DNA of 64,000 nucleotides, taken from contig NZ_CP030051.1 in NCBI RefSeq assembly GCF_004114975.1, forward strand, positions 1,798,001-1,862,000, given 5' to 3'. The stretch is from Bradyrhizobium guangdongense (GTDB taxonomy: Bacteria > Pseudomonadota > Alphaproteobacteria > Rhizobiales > Xanthobacteraceae). The position numbers and the translations under genes are program-made. The notes beneath the pieces were generated by a model. The model was not told the origin of the DNA. It did not search any database and saw only the letters and a list, made by a program, of their open reading frames with translations. Positions 17,992-26,491 of this stretch are shown here, in pieces; position 1 is the stretch's first letter; each line of letters opens with the position of its first letter.

Positions 17992-19815
17992 GTGTCTTCC
18001 TGGCTCGACTACACCATCAACGGCCTGATCGTCGGCAATGTCTACGCTCTGGTTGCGGTCGGGCTCGCGCTGATCTTCGGCGTCAGCCGGCTGATCAACT
18101 TTGCGCAAGGCTCGATCTATTTGGTCGGCGCCTATATCGGCTGGGTCGCGGTGGTGCAGCTGCATACGCCGCTGCCGCTCACCATCATCTTCGTGGCGGT
18201 GCTGGCGGCACTGGTCGGACTGGTCATCGAGCGGTTCGGGCTGCGGCCGCTGCAGAACTCGGTGCGCATTGCGCCGCTGCTGGCCACAATCGGCATCAGC
18301 TTCGTGCTCGATCAGCTGGTGATGCTGACCTTCTCGCCCAATCCGCGCGCGCTGCCGAGCCAATTGCCTGACGTGCGTTTCCAGGTCGGCGGCGGCACGA
18401 TCGGACCGCTTGACCTGCTCATTGCCGGCGTCGGCATTTCCAGCGCGCTTTTGCTGTTCGTGTTCCTGCGTTATAGCAAGCTCGGCTGGGCGGTGCGTGC
18501 GGCCTCGCAGGACCGCGACGCCGCGATGCAGATGGGGGTCGACGTCAACCGCGTCAATCAGACCGTGTTCGGCATCGCGGCCGCGCTCGGCGGCGTCTCC
18601 GGCCTTCTGGTCGGCATGTACTACAATCAGATCGACACTGCGATGAGCCTGCAGGCGACGCTGAAGGGCGTCGTCGCCGAGGTCGTCGGCGGCGCCGGCA
18701 ATGTGCCCGGCGCTGTGGTTGGTAGTCTTCTGCTGGGACTGGTCGAGAGCTACGGCGTCGCCGTCTTCGGCACCAGCTATCGCAATCTGTTCGCCTTCCT
18801 GCTGCTGGTGATCGTGCTGGTGCTGCGGCCGAACGGCCTGTTCGCCAGCGCCCGGCAGGCGCCGCCCGAGCCGCTCACCGGCACCTTCATCGCACCGAGC
18901 CGGCCGGTGCGGATTCCGCGCTGGGCCTTGGCCGTCGCGGTTGCCGTGTTCGTGCTCCTGCCGCTGCTGCCGGTGTCGTTCTACGTGCTCCAGACCCTGA
19001 TCAACGCCTGGCTGCTCGGCATGCTCGCGCTGAGCCTCACGCTGGTGGCCGGCACGATCGGCCAGGTCTCGCTCGGGCACGCCGCGCTGCTTGCGATCGG
19101 CGCCTATACTTCGGCGCTGCTGTCGCTGACACTCTCGGTTCCAGTCGGCCTCGCCATCATTGCCGGCGGGTTGATGAGCGCCGCGCTCGGCACGATCCTG
19201 ATCTCGCCCTCGTTCCGCCTGCGCGGGCATTACGTCTCGATCGCGACGCTCGCCATCGGCGAGATCGTCTCGCTGGTGATCTTGAACTGGGAAAGCGTCA
19301 CGCGCGGGCCCATTGGCATTTCCGGCATCCCGCCATTGTCGCTGTTCGGCTATGATCTGATCAGCCCTGCGTCGGTGTACTGGTTCGCCTTTGCGGTGAT
19401 GGTCGTGCTCGCACTGTTGCAGGCCCGCCTGCTCGGCTCTCATCTGGGCCGCAGCTTTCGCGCCATCCGCGACGACGATATCGCCGCGCGTGCCTATGGG
19501 CTCAGCCTGAACCGCTATAAATCGCTGGCCTTCATCTTCGGCGGTTTCGCGGCCGGAATCAGCGGCGGCATTGCCGCGCATCTCTACTCCTACATCAACC
19601 ACGAGACCTTCAACACGCAGCAATCGATCCTGGCGCTGACCGTCGTGATCCTCGGCGGCCTCGGCAATGTCGTCGGCGCCATTGTCGGTGCGGTCGCGCT
19701 GGTCGGCCTGCCCGAAATGTTCCGAATCGCAGCCGAGTATCGCATCCTGATCTACGGCATCGTGCTGCTGCTGCTCGTGCGGTTCAGGCCGCAGGGCCTG
19801 CTGGGGACGATCTGA
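17992..19815 (+). CDS. Fused LivH-LivM ABC permease
   Basis: 607-residue inner-membrane protein that joins two permease subunits. Residues about 1-285 are LivH-like ([39 protein letters not shown], then LVLRPNGLF). A linker of about 25 residues rich in Pro follows. Residues about 305-607 are LivM-like ([56 protein letters not shown], ending RPQGLLGTI). The frame is continuous with no stop between halves. Start GTG at 17992. The stop overlaps the LivG-like ATG by one base. A single polypeptide therefore replaces the usual heterodimer. Confidence 0.92.
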   Translation: MSSWLDYTINGLIVGNVYALVAVGLALIFGVSRLINFAQGSIYLVGAYIGWVAVVQLHTPLPLTIIFVAVLAALVGLVIERFGLRPLQNSVRIAPLLATIGISFVLDQLVMLTFSPNPRALPSQLPDVRFQVGGGTIGPLDLLIAGVGISSALLLFVFLRYSKLGWAVRAASQDRDAAMQMGVDVNRVNQTVFGIAAALGGVSGLLVGMYYNQIDTAMSLQATLKGVVAEVVGGAGNVPGAVVGSLLLGLVESYGVAVFGTSYRNLFAFLLLVIVLVLRPNGLFASARQAPPEPLTGTFIAPSRPVRIPRWALAVAVAVFVLLPLLPVSFYVLQTLINAWLLGMLALSLTLVAGTIGQVSLGHAALLAIGAYTSALLSLTLSVPVGLAIIAGGLMSAALGTILISPSFRLRGHYVSIATLAIGEIVSLVILNWESVTRGPIGISGIPPLSLFGYDLISPASVYWFAFAVMVVLALLQARLLGSHLGRSFRAIRDDDIAARAYGLSLNRYKSLAFIFGGFAAGISGGIAAHLYSYINHETFNTQQSILALTVVILGGLGNVVGAIVGAVALVGLPEMFRIAAEYRILIYGIVLLLLVRFRPQGLLGTI

Positions 19816-20663
19816 TGGGGGAGCCGCATGCACCGCTGTTATCACTGCGCGGGCTGACGCGCCGCTTCGGCGGCTTGACGGCCGTTGACGGTATCGATCT
19901 CGATCTCGCCAAGGGCGGGCTCGTCAGCATCATCGGCCCGAACGGCGCCGGCAAGACCACCCTGTTCAACCTCGTCGCCGGGCTCGACCGGCCGGACGCA
20001 GGCGAGCTTCGTTTCGAGGGGCAAGACATCACCGGCCTGTCGCCGGAACGACTGGCGGGGCAGGGCATCGCGCGCACCTTCCAGCTCGGCCGCGTCTTCG
20101 GCAATCTCAGCGTGATGGACAACGTCCTGATCGGCGCCCACACGCGCCTGCGTGCGGTGAAGCCTGCCGTGCCGGTGATCGGCCCGCTGCTGGAATTGGG
20201 ACTGGCGCTGCTGCGTCCTCCAAGCGTCAGGAACGAGGAGGAGCGGCTGCGCGAAGAGGTCAAAGCCATTCTCGCCCGTTTTGGTGAGCGGCTCTTACCG
20301 CGGATCGACCAGCCCGCCTACAGCCTTTCTTACGCCAATCGCCGCCGCGTCGAGATCGCGCGCGCTTTGGCGCTGAAGCCGCGTCTTTTGCTGCTCGACG
20401 AACCCACCGCCGGCATGAACCCGAGCGAGACCGCGGAGATGCAGGCGTTGGTCGCCGAGCTGAAGGCGGAGGGCCTGACCATCCTCCTGATCGAGCACAA
20501 GCTGGAGATGGTGATGCGCCTCTCCGACCGTGTCATCGTCATGGACGAGGGCAAGAAGATCGCGGAAGGACCGGGCGAACAGGTGCGTGGCGATCCCAAG
20601 GTGATCGAGGCTTATCTCGGCCACGGCCTCTCGGGAACGACGGAGCAGGAGAGCGCGGCATGA
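19815..20663 (+). CDS. livG: LivG-type ABC ATPase
   Basis: 282-residue ATP-binding subunit of the LIV-type importer. Walker A is GPNGAGKTT near residue 40. The family-specific GIARTFQLGRVFGNLSVMDN follows, then the LSYANRRRVEIARAL signature, Walker B LLLLDEPTAGMNP and the H-loop EHKLEMV. It starts on the last base of the permease stop codon and its own stop overlaps the LivF-like start by 4 nt, so stoichiometric translation is likely. Confidence 0.94.
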   Translation: MGEPHAPLLSLRGLTRRFGGLTAVDGIDLDLAKGGLVSIIGPNGAGKTTLFNLVAGLDRPDAGELRFEGQDITGLSPERLAGQGIARTFQLGRVFGNLSVMDNVLIGAHTRLRAVKPAVPVIGPLLELGLALLRPPSVRNEEERLREEVKAILARFGERLLPRIDQPAYSLSYANRRRVEIARALALKPRLLLLDEPTAGMNPSETAEMQALVAELKAEGLTILLIEHKLEMVMRLSDRVIVMDEGKKIAEGPGEQVRGDPKVIEAYLGHGLSGTTEQESAA

Positions 20664-21400
20664 CGACGAGCGCACCCGCACCGCTGCTGGCGCTGACCAA
20701 CGTCAACACCTTCTACGGCCAGGCCCAGGTCCATTTCGACCTCTCCATCACGGTGGGCCGCGGCCACATCGTGTGCCTGCTCGGCGGCAACGCCAGCGGC
20801 AAGTCGACGACGATGAAGATCATTCTCGGCCTGGTGAAGCCGCGCTCGGGCGAGGTGACGTTCGACGGCGCCTCGCTGATCGGCCTCACGACGCCGCAGA
20901 TCGTCCGCCGGGGCATCGCCTCGGTGCCGGAGGCGCGACGGCTGTTTGCGGATATGAGCGTGCGCGAGAACATCTTGATGGGCGCTTTCGTACGTAACGA
21001 CCGCAGCGCCGTGGCGCAGGATCTCGACAAAATGCTCACGCTGTTCCCAAAGCTCGGCCAGCGGCTCTCGCAGCGCGCGGGCTCCTTGTCCGGCGGCGAG
21101 CAGCAGATGGTCGCGATGGCGCGCGCATTGATGAGCCGGCCGCGCTTGATCGTGATGGACGAGCCGACCATGGGCCTGTCGCCGCTCTATGTCGATCGCG
21201 TGCTGGAGCTGATCCGCACCATCAACCAGGAAGGTGTCTCGATCTTCATGGTCGAGCAGAACGCCAGCCTTGCGCTGGAGATCGCCCACGAAGCCTATGT
21301 GCTCCAGACCGGCAAGATCGTTCTTTCGGGTCCGGCACGTGCCTTGAAGGATGATCCTCGCGTGCGCGATGCCTATCTCGGCGGCTCCGAGGCGGCATAG
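20660..21400 (+). CDS. livF: LivF-type ABC ATPase
   Basis: 246-residue second ATP-binding subunit. Walker A here reads GGNASGKSTT (Asn-Ala-Ser in place of the usual Asn-Gly-Ala). The LivF block GIASVPEARRLFADMSVRENILMGAF follows, then the signature LSGGEQQMVAMARALM, Walker B LIVMDEPTMGLSP and the H-region VEQNASLALEIA. It is the last gene of the importer/monooxygenase operon; the next gene is preceded by its own nickel-type operator. Confidence 0.94.
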   Translation: MTTSAPAPLLALTNVNTFYGQAQVHFDLSITVGRGHIVCLLGGNASGKSTTMKIILGLVKPRSGEVTFDGASLIGLTTPQIVRRGIASVPEARRLFADMSVRENILMGAFVRNDRSAVAQDLDKMLTLFPKLGQRLSQRAGSLSGGEQQMVAMARALMSRPRLIVMDEPTMGLSPLYVDRVLELIRTINQEGVSIFMVEQNASLALEIAHEAYVLQTGKIVLSGPARALKDDPRVRDAYLGGSEAA

Positions 21401-21449
21401 GGCACCTATGCACGACCATCGTTCCGGCAGCGTCGGATCGCACTGGTCA

Positions 21450-21477
21450 GTATGACCATCTTGTGAAAATATCATAC
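21450..21477 (+). promoter_or_regulatory. NikR-type nickel-responsive operator
   Basis: GTATGA (21450-21455), exactly 16 nt, then TCATAC (21472-21477). This equals the E. coli NikR consensus GTATGA-N16-TCATAC. It lies 26 bp upstream of the start of the nickel/cobalt permease gene, where a bound repressor would block transcription. Confidence 0.85.
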
Positions 21478-21502
21478 CGTTGGGCAATGGGCGTGCGGCG
21501 GA

Positions 21503-22528
21503 ATGCGTGTCGTGACCAGATGGTCTGTGCGGGCGGTCGAGCCCGAAATGGTGCTGCTGTTCGGCGGGCTCGTTGCCGCCAACATCGCTGCGTGGACCTG
21601 GGCTTTTGCGGCGTTCGGCGACCGGCCCGCGGTGATGGCCACCGCGCTGCTCGCCTGGGTGTTCGGCCTGCGTCACGCGGTCGACGCCGATCACATCGCC
21701 GCCATCGACAATGTCGTGCGCAAGCTGATGCAGGCGGGCGATACGCCGCGCAGCGTCGGCCTTTATTTCGCGCTTGGCCATTCCAGCGTCGTGGTGGTCG
21801 CGTCCATGTTGCTCGCTTTCGGCGTGGTCAGCCTCGGCGGCGACAGCCTGTTGAAGGAGGTCGGCAGCCTGATCGGCACCTCGGTGTCGGCGCTGTTCCT
21901 GCTGGCGGTCGCGGCGATCAACCTCGCCATCTTCGCCGGCTTGTGGCGGACCTTTCGCGCGGCGCGCGACCAAGGCGTTCACGACGCCGCCGGACTGGAT
22001 GCGCTGCTTGCCAACCGCGGATTTCTCGCGCGGCTGTTCGGTCCGATGTTCCGCCTGGTGACCAAACCTTGGCACATGTTCCCGCTCGGATTGCTGTTCG
22101 GCCTTGGCTTCGACACCGCGACCGAGATCGGCCTGCTCAGCATCTCCGCCTCCGAAGCCGCGCGCGGTGCTTCGCTTGCCGACATCCTGGTTTTCCCCGC
22201 GCTGTTCGCGTCGGGCATGGCGCTGGTCGACACCGCCGATTCCGCGCTGATGGTGAGCGCCTATCGCTGGGCCTTCGTCGATCCCCTGCGCAAGCTCTGG
22301 TACAACCTGACGATAACAGGCGCGTCCGTCGCGGTCGCGCTGTTCATCGGCGGCGTCGAGGCGCTTGGCCTGGTCTCCGATCGGCTTGGACTCGACGGCG
22401 GCGTGTGGGCGCTCGTCGGTGTTCTCAATGAATCGCTCGCCAATATCGGCTTCGCGGTGATCGCGCTGTTTGTGATCGCCTGGATGGTCTCGCGCCTGTT
22501 TTACCGCCGCGTGTTTGCGGCAGCTTGA
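21503..22528 (+). CDS. Nickel/cobalt permease (NiCoT family)
   Basis: 341-residue inner-membrane secondary transporter of the HoxN/NixA/NicT family. The signature RHAVDADHIAAIDN in transmembrane segment 2 (His58, Asp61, Asp63, His64) binds the metal. LGHSSVV, GLGFDTATEIGLL and ALVDTADSALM are the other three family motifs. It has about eight hydrophobic segments. The NikR-type box at 21450-21477 favours nickel over cobalt and predicts repression at high nickel. Bradyrhizobium needs Ni for hydrogenase and urease. It converges with the ATPase gene on the other strand with only 5 bp between stops. Confidence 0.94.
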   Translation: MRVVTRWSVRAVEPEMVLLFGGLVAANIAAWTWAFAAFGDRPAVMATALLAWVFGLRHAVDADHIAAIDNVVRKLMQAGDTPRSVGLYFALGHSSVVVVASMLLAFGVVSLGGDSLLKEVGSLIGTSVSALFLLAVAAINLAIFAGLWRTFRAARDQGVHDAAGLDALLANRGFLARLFGPMFRLVTKPWHMFPLGLLFGLGFDTATEIGLLSISASEAARGASLADILVFPALFASGMALVDTADSALMVSAYRWAFVDPLRKLWYNLTITGASVAVALFIGGVEALGLVSDRLGLDGGVWALVGVLNESLANIGFAVIALFVIAWMVSRLFYRRVFAAA

Positions 22529-22533
22529 TAGCG

Positions 22534-24045
22534 TCAGGCCGACACCGCGCTCGGCATCTGCTCCGCCGGCTGATCGTCGGCGTTAGGATCGCCCGGCGCG
22601 GTCGCCCAGGCCAGTTCCACCAGCGTGACGATCCGGCGTCCGCCGCCGTCGAGCTGGACCACGATCAGGCCTTGCTCCTCCATGTAGCCGAGCAGGCGCT
22701 GCGCCCGGCGCAGCGAGTGCGAGCCGTAGGCGCGGGCGATCGCGGCATCGCCGGGGCAGGGCCAGCCTTCCTTGGCGGCGCGCGCGATCATCATGAACAC
22801 GCCCTGCATGTCGTCGGGCAGAATCGAAGCGCGGAGCGTCACCTCCTGCCACGCATCGTCCTCGGCCATATCAGTGCCGAGCCCGGCGCGCGCATGCGTC
22901 AGCATGCGGCGGAATTCGCTTAAGTCAGGCACGGACGCGCCGAGGCCCTCGATGCGGCAGCGGACCACGAATTCCTGATAGAGGACGCCGATGGCGCGGA
23001 AGCCGGCATCGGGCGCAGCCAGCACGGCGCGCAACGTGCGATCCACGCGCTCGCGCCGTTCCGCGAGCTCCTCGGCGCTGATCGCGACCTCGACCACCTC
23101 CGGGCTGATCTCGGGAGCTGCTGCCTTCGCGGCACGGAGCTGCTCGAGCAAATCAGGCGCCGGCCGGCGCGGTGGCCGGCTGGCATCCGGCGGCGGTGCG
23201 GCCAGGATCACCGCGCGCGCATCTTCCAGCGTTGCTCCAGGCAGCGGCATCAGCCGCGGCGTCGAATTGCGGGGAGATGTGTCGGTCGGGCCGATGTTCA
23301 GGCGCAACGGACGGCGCGACAGCGCGGGGCCCAGCGCCATGAATTGGCCGCGCTCGAGATCGCGAAAGGCTTCCGCCTGCCGCCGCTCCATGCCGAGCAG
23401 ATCGGCGGCACGTGCCATGTCGATGTCGAGGAAGGTCCGGCCCATGAGGAAGTTCGAGGCTTCCGCCGCGACGTTCTTGGCGAGCTTTGCCAATCGTTGC
23501 GTCGCGATGATGCCGGCGAGTCCGCGTTTGCGGCCGCGGCACATCAGATTGGTCATGGCGCCGAGTGAGAGTTTGCGCGCCTCGTCCGAGACTTCACCGG
23601 CGACGGCCGGCGCAAACAGCTGCGCCTCGTCGACGACCACCAGCATCGGGTACCAATGGTCGCGCTCGACGTCGAACATCCCGCCAAGGAAGGCGGCGGC
23701 GCGCCGCATCTGGTTCTCGGCGTCCAGTCCCTCGAGATTAAGCACGGTGGAGACCCGATGCAGCCGCGCGCGCTCACCCGCGACTTGCAGGCCGCGCTCG
23801 GTGTGATCCTCGGCGTCGATCACGAGATGGCCGAATCGTTCGGCCAGCGTGACGAAATCGCCTTCGGGATCGATGATGGCCTGCTGCACCCAGGGCGCGC
23901 TCTGTTCCAAGAGGCGCCTGAGCAGATGCGACTTGCCGGAACCGGAGTTGCCTTGCACCAGAAGCCGGGTCGCCAGGAGTTCCTCGAGGTCCATGGCCGC
24001 CGCGGCGCCCGCCGTGGTCAGCCCCATCTCGATCGCAACCGTCAT
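22534..24045 (-). CDS. HerA/DUF87-like ATP-binding protein
   Basis: 503-residue P-loop ATPase resembling the HerA/FtsK-like DUF87 group. Walker A GNSGSGKS lies at residues 32-39. Walker B MLVVVDEAQLFAP is near residue 135. An arginine-rich CRGRKRGLAGIIATQR segment corresponds to sensor and finger motifs. The C-terminal 150 residues are helical with a winged-helix-like end (AIARAYGSHSLRRAQRLLGYMEEQGLIVV). HerA partners such as NurA nuclease are not adjacent. The gene upstream on the same strand is an HTH/cysteine-cluster protein. DNA translocation or remodelling is possible; the role is unknown. Confidence 0.8.
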   Translation of the reverse strand: MTVAIEMGLTTAGAAAAMDLEELLATRLLVQGNSGSGKSHLLRRLLEQSAPWVQQAIIDPEGDFVTLAERFGHLVIDAEDHTERGLQVAGERARLHRVSTVLNLEGLDAENQMRRAAAFLGGMFDVERDHWYPMLVVVDEAQLFAPAVAGEVSDEARKLSLGAMTNLMCRGRKRGLAGIIATQRLAKLAKNVAAEASNFLMGRTFLDIDMARAADLLGMERRQAEAFRDLERGQFMALGPALSRRPLRLNIGPTDTSPRNSTPRLMPLPGATLEDARAVILAAPPPDASRPPRRPAPDLLEQLRAAKAAAPEISPEVVEVAISAEELAERRERVDRTLRAVLAAPDAGFRAIGVLYQEFVVRCRIEGLGASVPDLSEFRRMLTHARAGLGTDMAEDDAWQEVTLRASILPDDMQGVFMMIARAAKEGWPCPGDAAIARAYGSHSLRRAQRLLGYMEEQGLIVVQLDGGGRRIVTLVELAWATAPGDPNADDQPAEQMPSAVSA

Positions 24046-24149
24046 GTCCCCGACTCAAATCCCGCCATTCGCGGACAGGGGCTTATCAACCGGATCGGGA
24101 CGCGTCGAGGGAAACAGGGCGAATCAGGCCGCGTTGCCCACGGGGGACT

Positions 24150-24968
24150 TCAGGCGTGACCGGATAGCCGTAGAAGTGCGGGCCGATAAGGTGCGCGAGG
24201 ATCGTCGTCGTCATTCTCAGGGATCGCGCAGGAGCCGAATTCCTGCCGGATCCGCTCGATCTCGACGATGCGCTCATGCAGCCGCTGCAGATGCTCCGCC
24301 GACGTCGCCCGCCAGAATCGAAAGGTGTCTGCGGTCAGCGGCAGAAATGCCGTGCCTGATAGCGTCGGTTCGGGAACGACCGTGCGTCCGAGCAGTAGGA
24401 ACCGGTTCGCGCCGGAGACCACGAGGGTCGCATAGCCGCGGTTGCCGATTCGCCTGATCCCGTTCAGCGACCATTCCGCGAGTTTGCTGAAATAGGGTTC
24501 TTCGCGCCAGCGATCGGGGCAGTGGTCATCGACCGTGACGTTCACGGCATCCTGGCTGAAATGCACGACGATGCCGGACTTCGCGGGAAACCATTCGTCG
24601 TCGAGGTGGCCTTGCAGCCAGGCGCAGGCGAAGGCGCGGCACATCTGTGGGCGGCGGTCGTAGATGGTGCAGCCGGTGCCTGTCCGCCAGTGCTTGCAGA
24701 GTTGGTGCGCGGCTTTGTCGACTGCGGCGACCTCGAGAATGTCGCAGCAGGCGTTGCACGATCCGCACTGCCGGGTCAGCGGCGCGGACTTCGGCAGGCC
24801 AGTCGCGCGAAAGCCCCGGCTGTCGCGAACCAGCAGCATCTGCTTTTCGAGCGCATTCAACGCACGTTCGATTTTGAGACGGGATAGTCCGGTGGCGTCG
24901 ATCACGCCCTTCATAGTCGTCGCGCCTGCCTCTACCGCGCGGACGACGCTCAGCATCGCCTGGTCCAT
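24150..24968 (-). CDS. HTH-plus-cysteine-cluster (YkgJ-like) protein
   Basis: 272-residue protein. Residues about 1-58 look like a winged helix-turn-helix (GVIDATGLSRLKIERALNAL). They are followed by a YkgJ-type zinc or iron-sulfur cysteine cluster: Cys68, 71, 74, 75, 91, 100, 110 and 115 (QCGSCNACCDILEV ... GCTIYDRRPQMCRAFAC). The C-terminus has no motif I recognise. YkgJ-like domains are thought to bind metal, but no function is established. The HTH fusion suggests a metal- or redox-linked regulator. It is upstream of the HerA-like ATPase by about 104 bp on the same strand. Confidence 0.75.
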   Translation of the reverse strand: MDQAMLSVVRAVEAGATTMKGVIDATGLSRLKIERALNALEKQMLLVRDSRGFRATGLPKSAPLTRQCGSCNACCDILEVAAVDKAAHQLCKHWRTGTGCTIYDRRPQMCRAFACAWLQGHLDDEWFPAKSGIVVHFSQDAVNVTVDDHCPDRWREEPYFSKLAEWSLNGIRRIGNRGYATLVVSGANRFLLLGRTVVPEPTLSGTAFLPLTADTFRFWRATSAEHLQRLHERIVEIERIRQEFGSCAIPENDDDDPRAPYRPALLRLSGHA

Positions 24969-25386
24969 TGTTGTTGTTCTTGTTGCCTCGGTTTTCCTGC
25001 CTGGCCTTCCGGCCGGGGCCGAAACAGCAGACTGGCAAACAGGTCACGGACACCTGACTTGAACAGCTATAATGATCACCTTTCTGCTTCAGGACAAGAA
25101 GACGGGGCCTGCCGTGTGCGCATGCAGCGCTTGCGGAAATGCAAGATCACGAAGCGTGGTCACACCCGTCATTGACGTCATTTGGAGCGTGAATTCGGCC
25201 GCGCGGCTCAATTCGCGGCCTGATGAGGCCGTGGCGGTGCGCAGAGTCGCCAGAAGATCGAGCGTGACAGGCGTTGTCGTCACGCAGTCGTGATATCGCT
25301 CGATCTCTCCTGCCGAACTTGCGCGACGTCAACGCCGGAGGCGAGCGCGCGCGGCATCCTCGTCGAACACTGCAGGGCGGTCTTGC
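24969..25386. other. Intergenic region without a convincing gene
   Basis: 418 bp between divergent genes. A GTG-started frame of 64 codons on the minus strand (25089-25283; begins MTTTPVTLDLLATLRT) has a helical character but no good ribosome site and no family I recognise. I do not call it. The region should contain the promoters of the cysteine-cluster protein and the nitroreductase-like protein. Confidence 0.4.
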
Positions 25387-26472
25387 ATGCTCAACCGACG
25401 ACGTTTCATGGCGGGAATTGCCTGCGCGGCTGCAATGCGGTCACAGCCGTCGCACGCGGCCGCAGCCATGACATACGCGGAGGCGGTGCGCGCCACCTGG
25501 GCACCGTTGCGCGCCGAAGGCGGCCTTGGCGAAATCGTCCGCTATGCGACGCTGGCCGCCAACAGCCACAACACCCAGCCCTGGCGCTTCACCATGGGGC
25601 CGCGCAGCATCACCATCGCGCCGGATTTCTCGCGTCGCTGTCCCGCGGTCGATCCGAACGATCATCATGTTTTCGTCAGCCTCGGCTGTGCGGCCGAGAA
25701 CCTGACACATGCGGCCCCCGCCCTCGGGCTGCGGCCGACGCTGCGGTTCGAAGCCGATGCGATCATGGCAGATCTCGAAAGCACTGCGGCGGAGCAATCA
25801 GCGCTGCTGGCCGCGATCCCGCACCGGCAGTCGACCCGCGCCGTCTATGACGGCAAGCCTGTGGCGACCGACCTCTTGCGCGAGCTGGAACGGGCCGGCA
25901 CGGGGGAAGGCGTTGCGATCCTTCTCGTCACCGACCGCGGGCAGATGGCGGCGGTGACGGATTACGTGGTCGAGGGCAACACGATGCAGATGCGTGACGC
26001 CAGGTTCATGGACGAGCTCAAGGCCTGGATCCGCTTCAGCGAGAGCGAGGCGGTTGCGACCATGGACGGCCTGTTCTCGCGCGCTTCGGGCAATCCGGCT
26101 CTGCCGCGCTGGCTGGCGCAGCCGCTGCTGCCTTTCGTGCTCACCGAACGCAGCGAGAACGACAAATACCGCGCCGGTATCCAGAGCTCCGCCGGCCTTG
26201 CGGTGTTCGTCGCCGAGCGTGACGACGCCGCACATTGGGTCGAGGTGGGACGCGCCTGCCAGCGCTTCGCCCTGCAGGCGACGGCGCTCGGATTGAAATA
26301 TGCCTTCGTCAACCAGCCGGTCGAGGTGCCGGGCCTGCGCCGTCAACTGGCGGCCTATCTCGACCTCGGCGCGCGCTTGCCCGATCTGGTGGTGCGTTTC
26401 GGTAACGGGCCGGAGCTGCCGAAGTCGTTGCGCCGCCCCGTTGCTCAGGTGATCGCGAGAGGCGCGAAATAA
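25387..26472 (+). CDS. Nitroreductase-like (Acg family) FMN-binding protein, Tat-exported
   Basis: 361-residue protein with a twin-arginine start (LNRRRFMAGIACAAAM) and cleavage near SHAAA. The body shows AANSHNTQPWRFTMG, the nitroreductase-like FMN site. LGCAAENLTHAAPALGLRP and FVNQPVEVPGLRRQLA are seen in Acg/Tat nitroreductase-like proteins. Folding with FMN before export would explain Tat use. The substrate is unknown. No operon partners: the next gene converges from the other strand after about 20 bp. Confidence 0.82.
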   Translation: MLNRRRFMAGIACAAAMRSQPSHAAAAMTYAEAVRATWAPLRAEGGLGEIVRYATLAANSHNTQPWRFTMGPRSITIAPDFSRRCPAVDPNDHHVFVSLGCAAENLTHAAPALGLRPTLRFEADAIMADLESTAAEQSALLAAIPHRQSTRAVYDGKPVATDLLRELERAGTGEGVAILLVTDRGQMAAVTDYVVEGNTMQMRDARFMDELKAWIRFSESEAVATMDGLFSRASGNPALPRWLAQPLLPFVLTERSENDKYRAGIQSSAGLAVFVAERDDAAHWVEVGRACQRFALQATALGLKYAFVNQPVEVPGLRRQLAAYLDLGARLPDLVVRFGNGPELPKSLRRPVAQVIARGAK

Positions 26473-26491
26473 CGCCGCCGCGCTAAAGCCG

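Noticed and set aside
17722..19845. Open frame of about 700 codons antisense to the LivHM fusion
   Set aside because: Gln/Arg/Asp-rich translation with no hydrophobic core, and antisense to a clear permease.
22534..24045. HerA-like ATPase considered as part of an anti-phage system
   Set aside because: No nuclease, Sir2-like or other effector gene is adjacent, and the flanking genes are metabolic. Kept only as an ATPase of unknown role.
25089..25283. 64-codon GTG-started frame on the minus strand
   Set aside because: Plausible helical sequence but no ribosome site, no family recognised, and located in a promoter-bearing intergenic region. Not enough to call.
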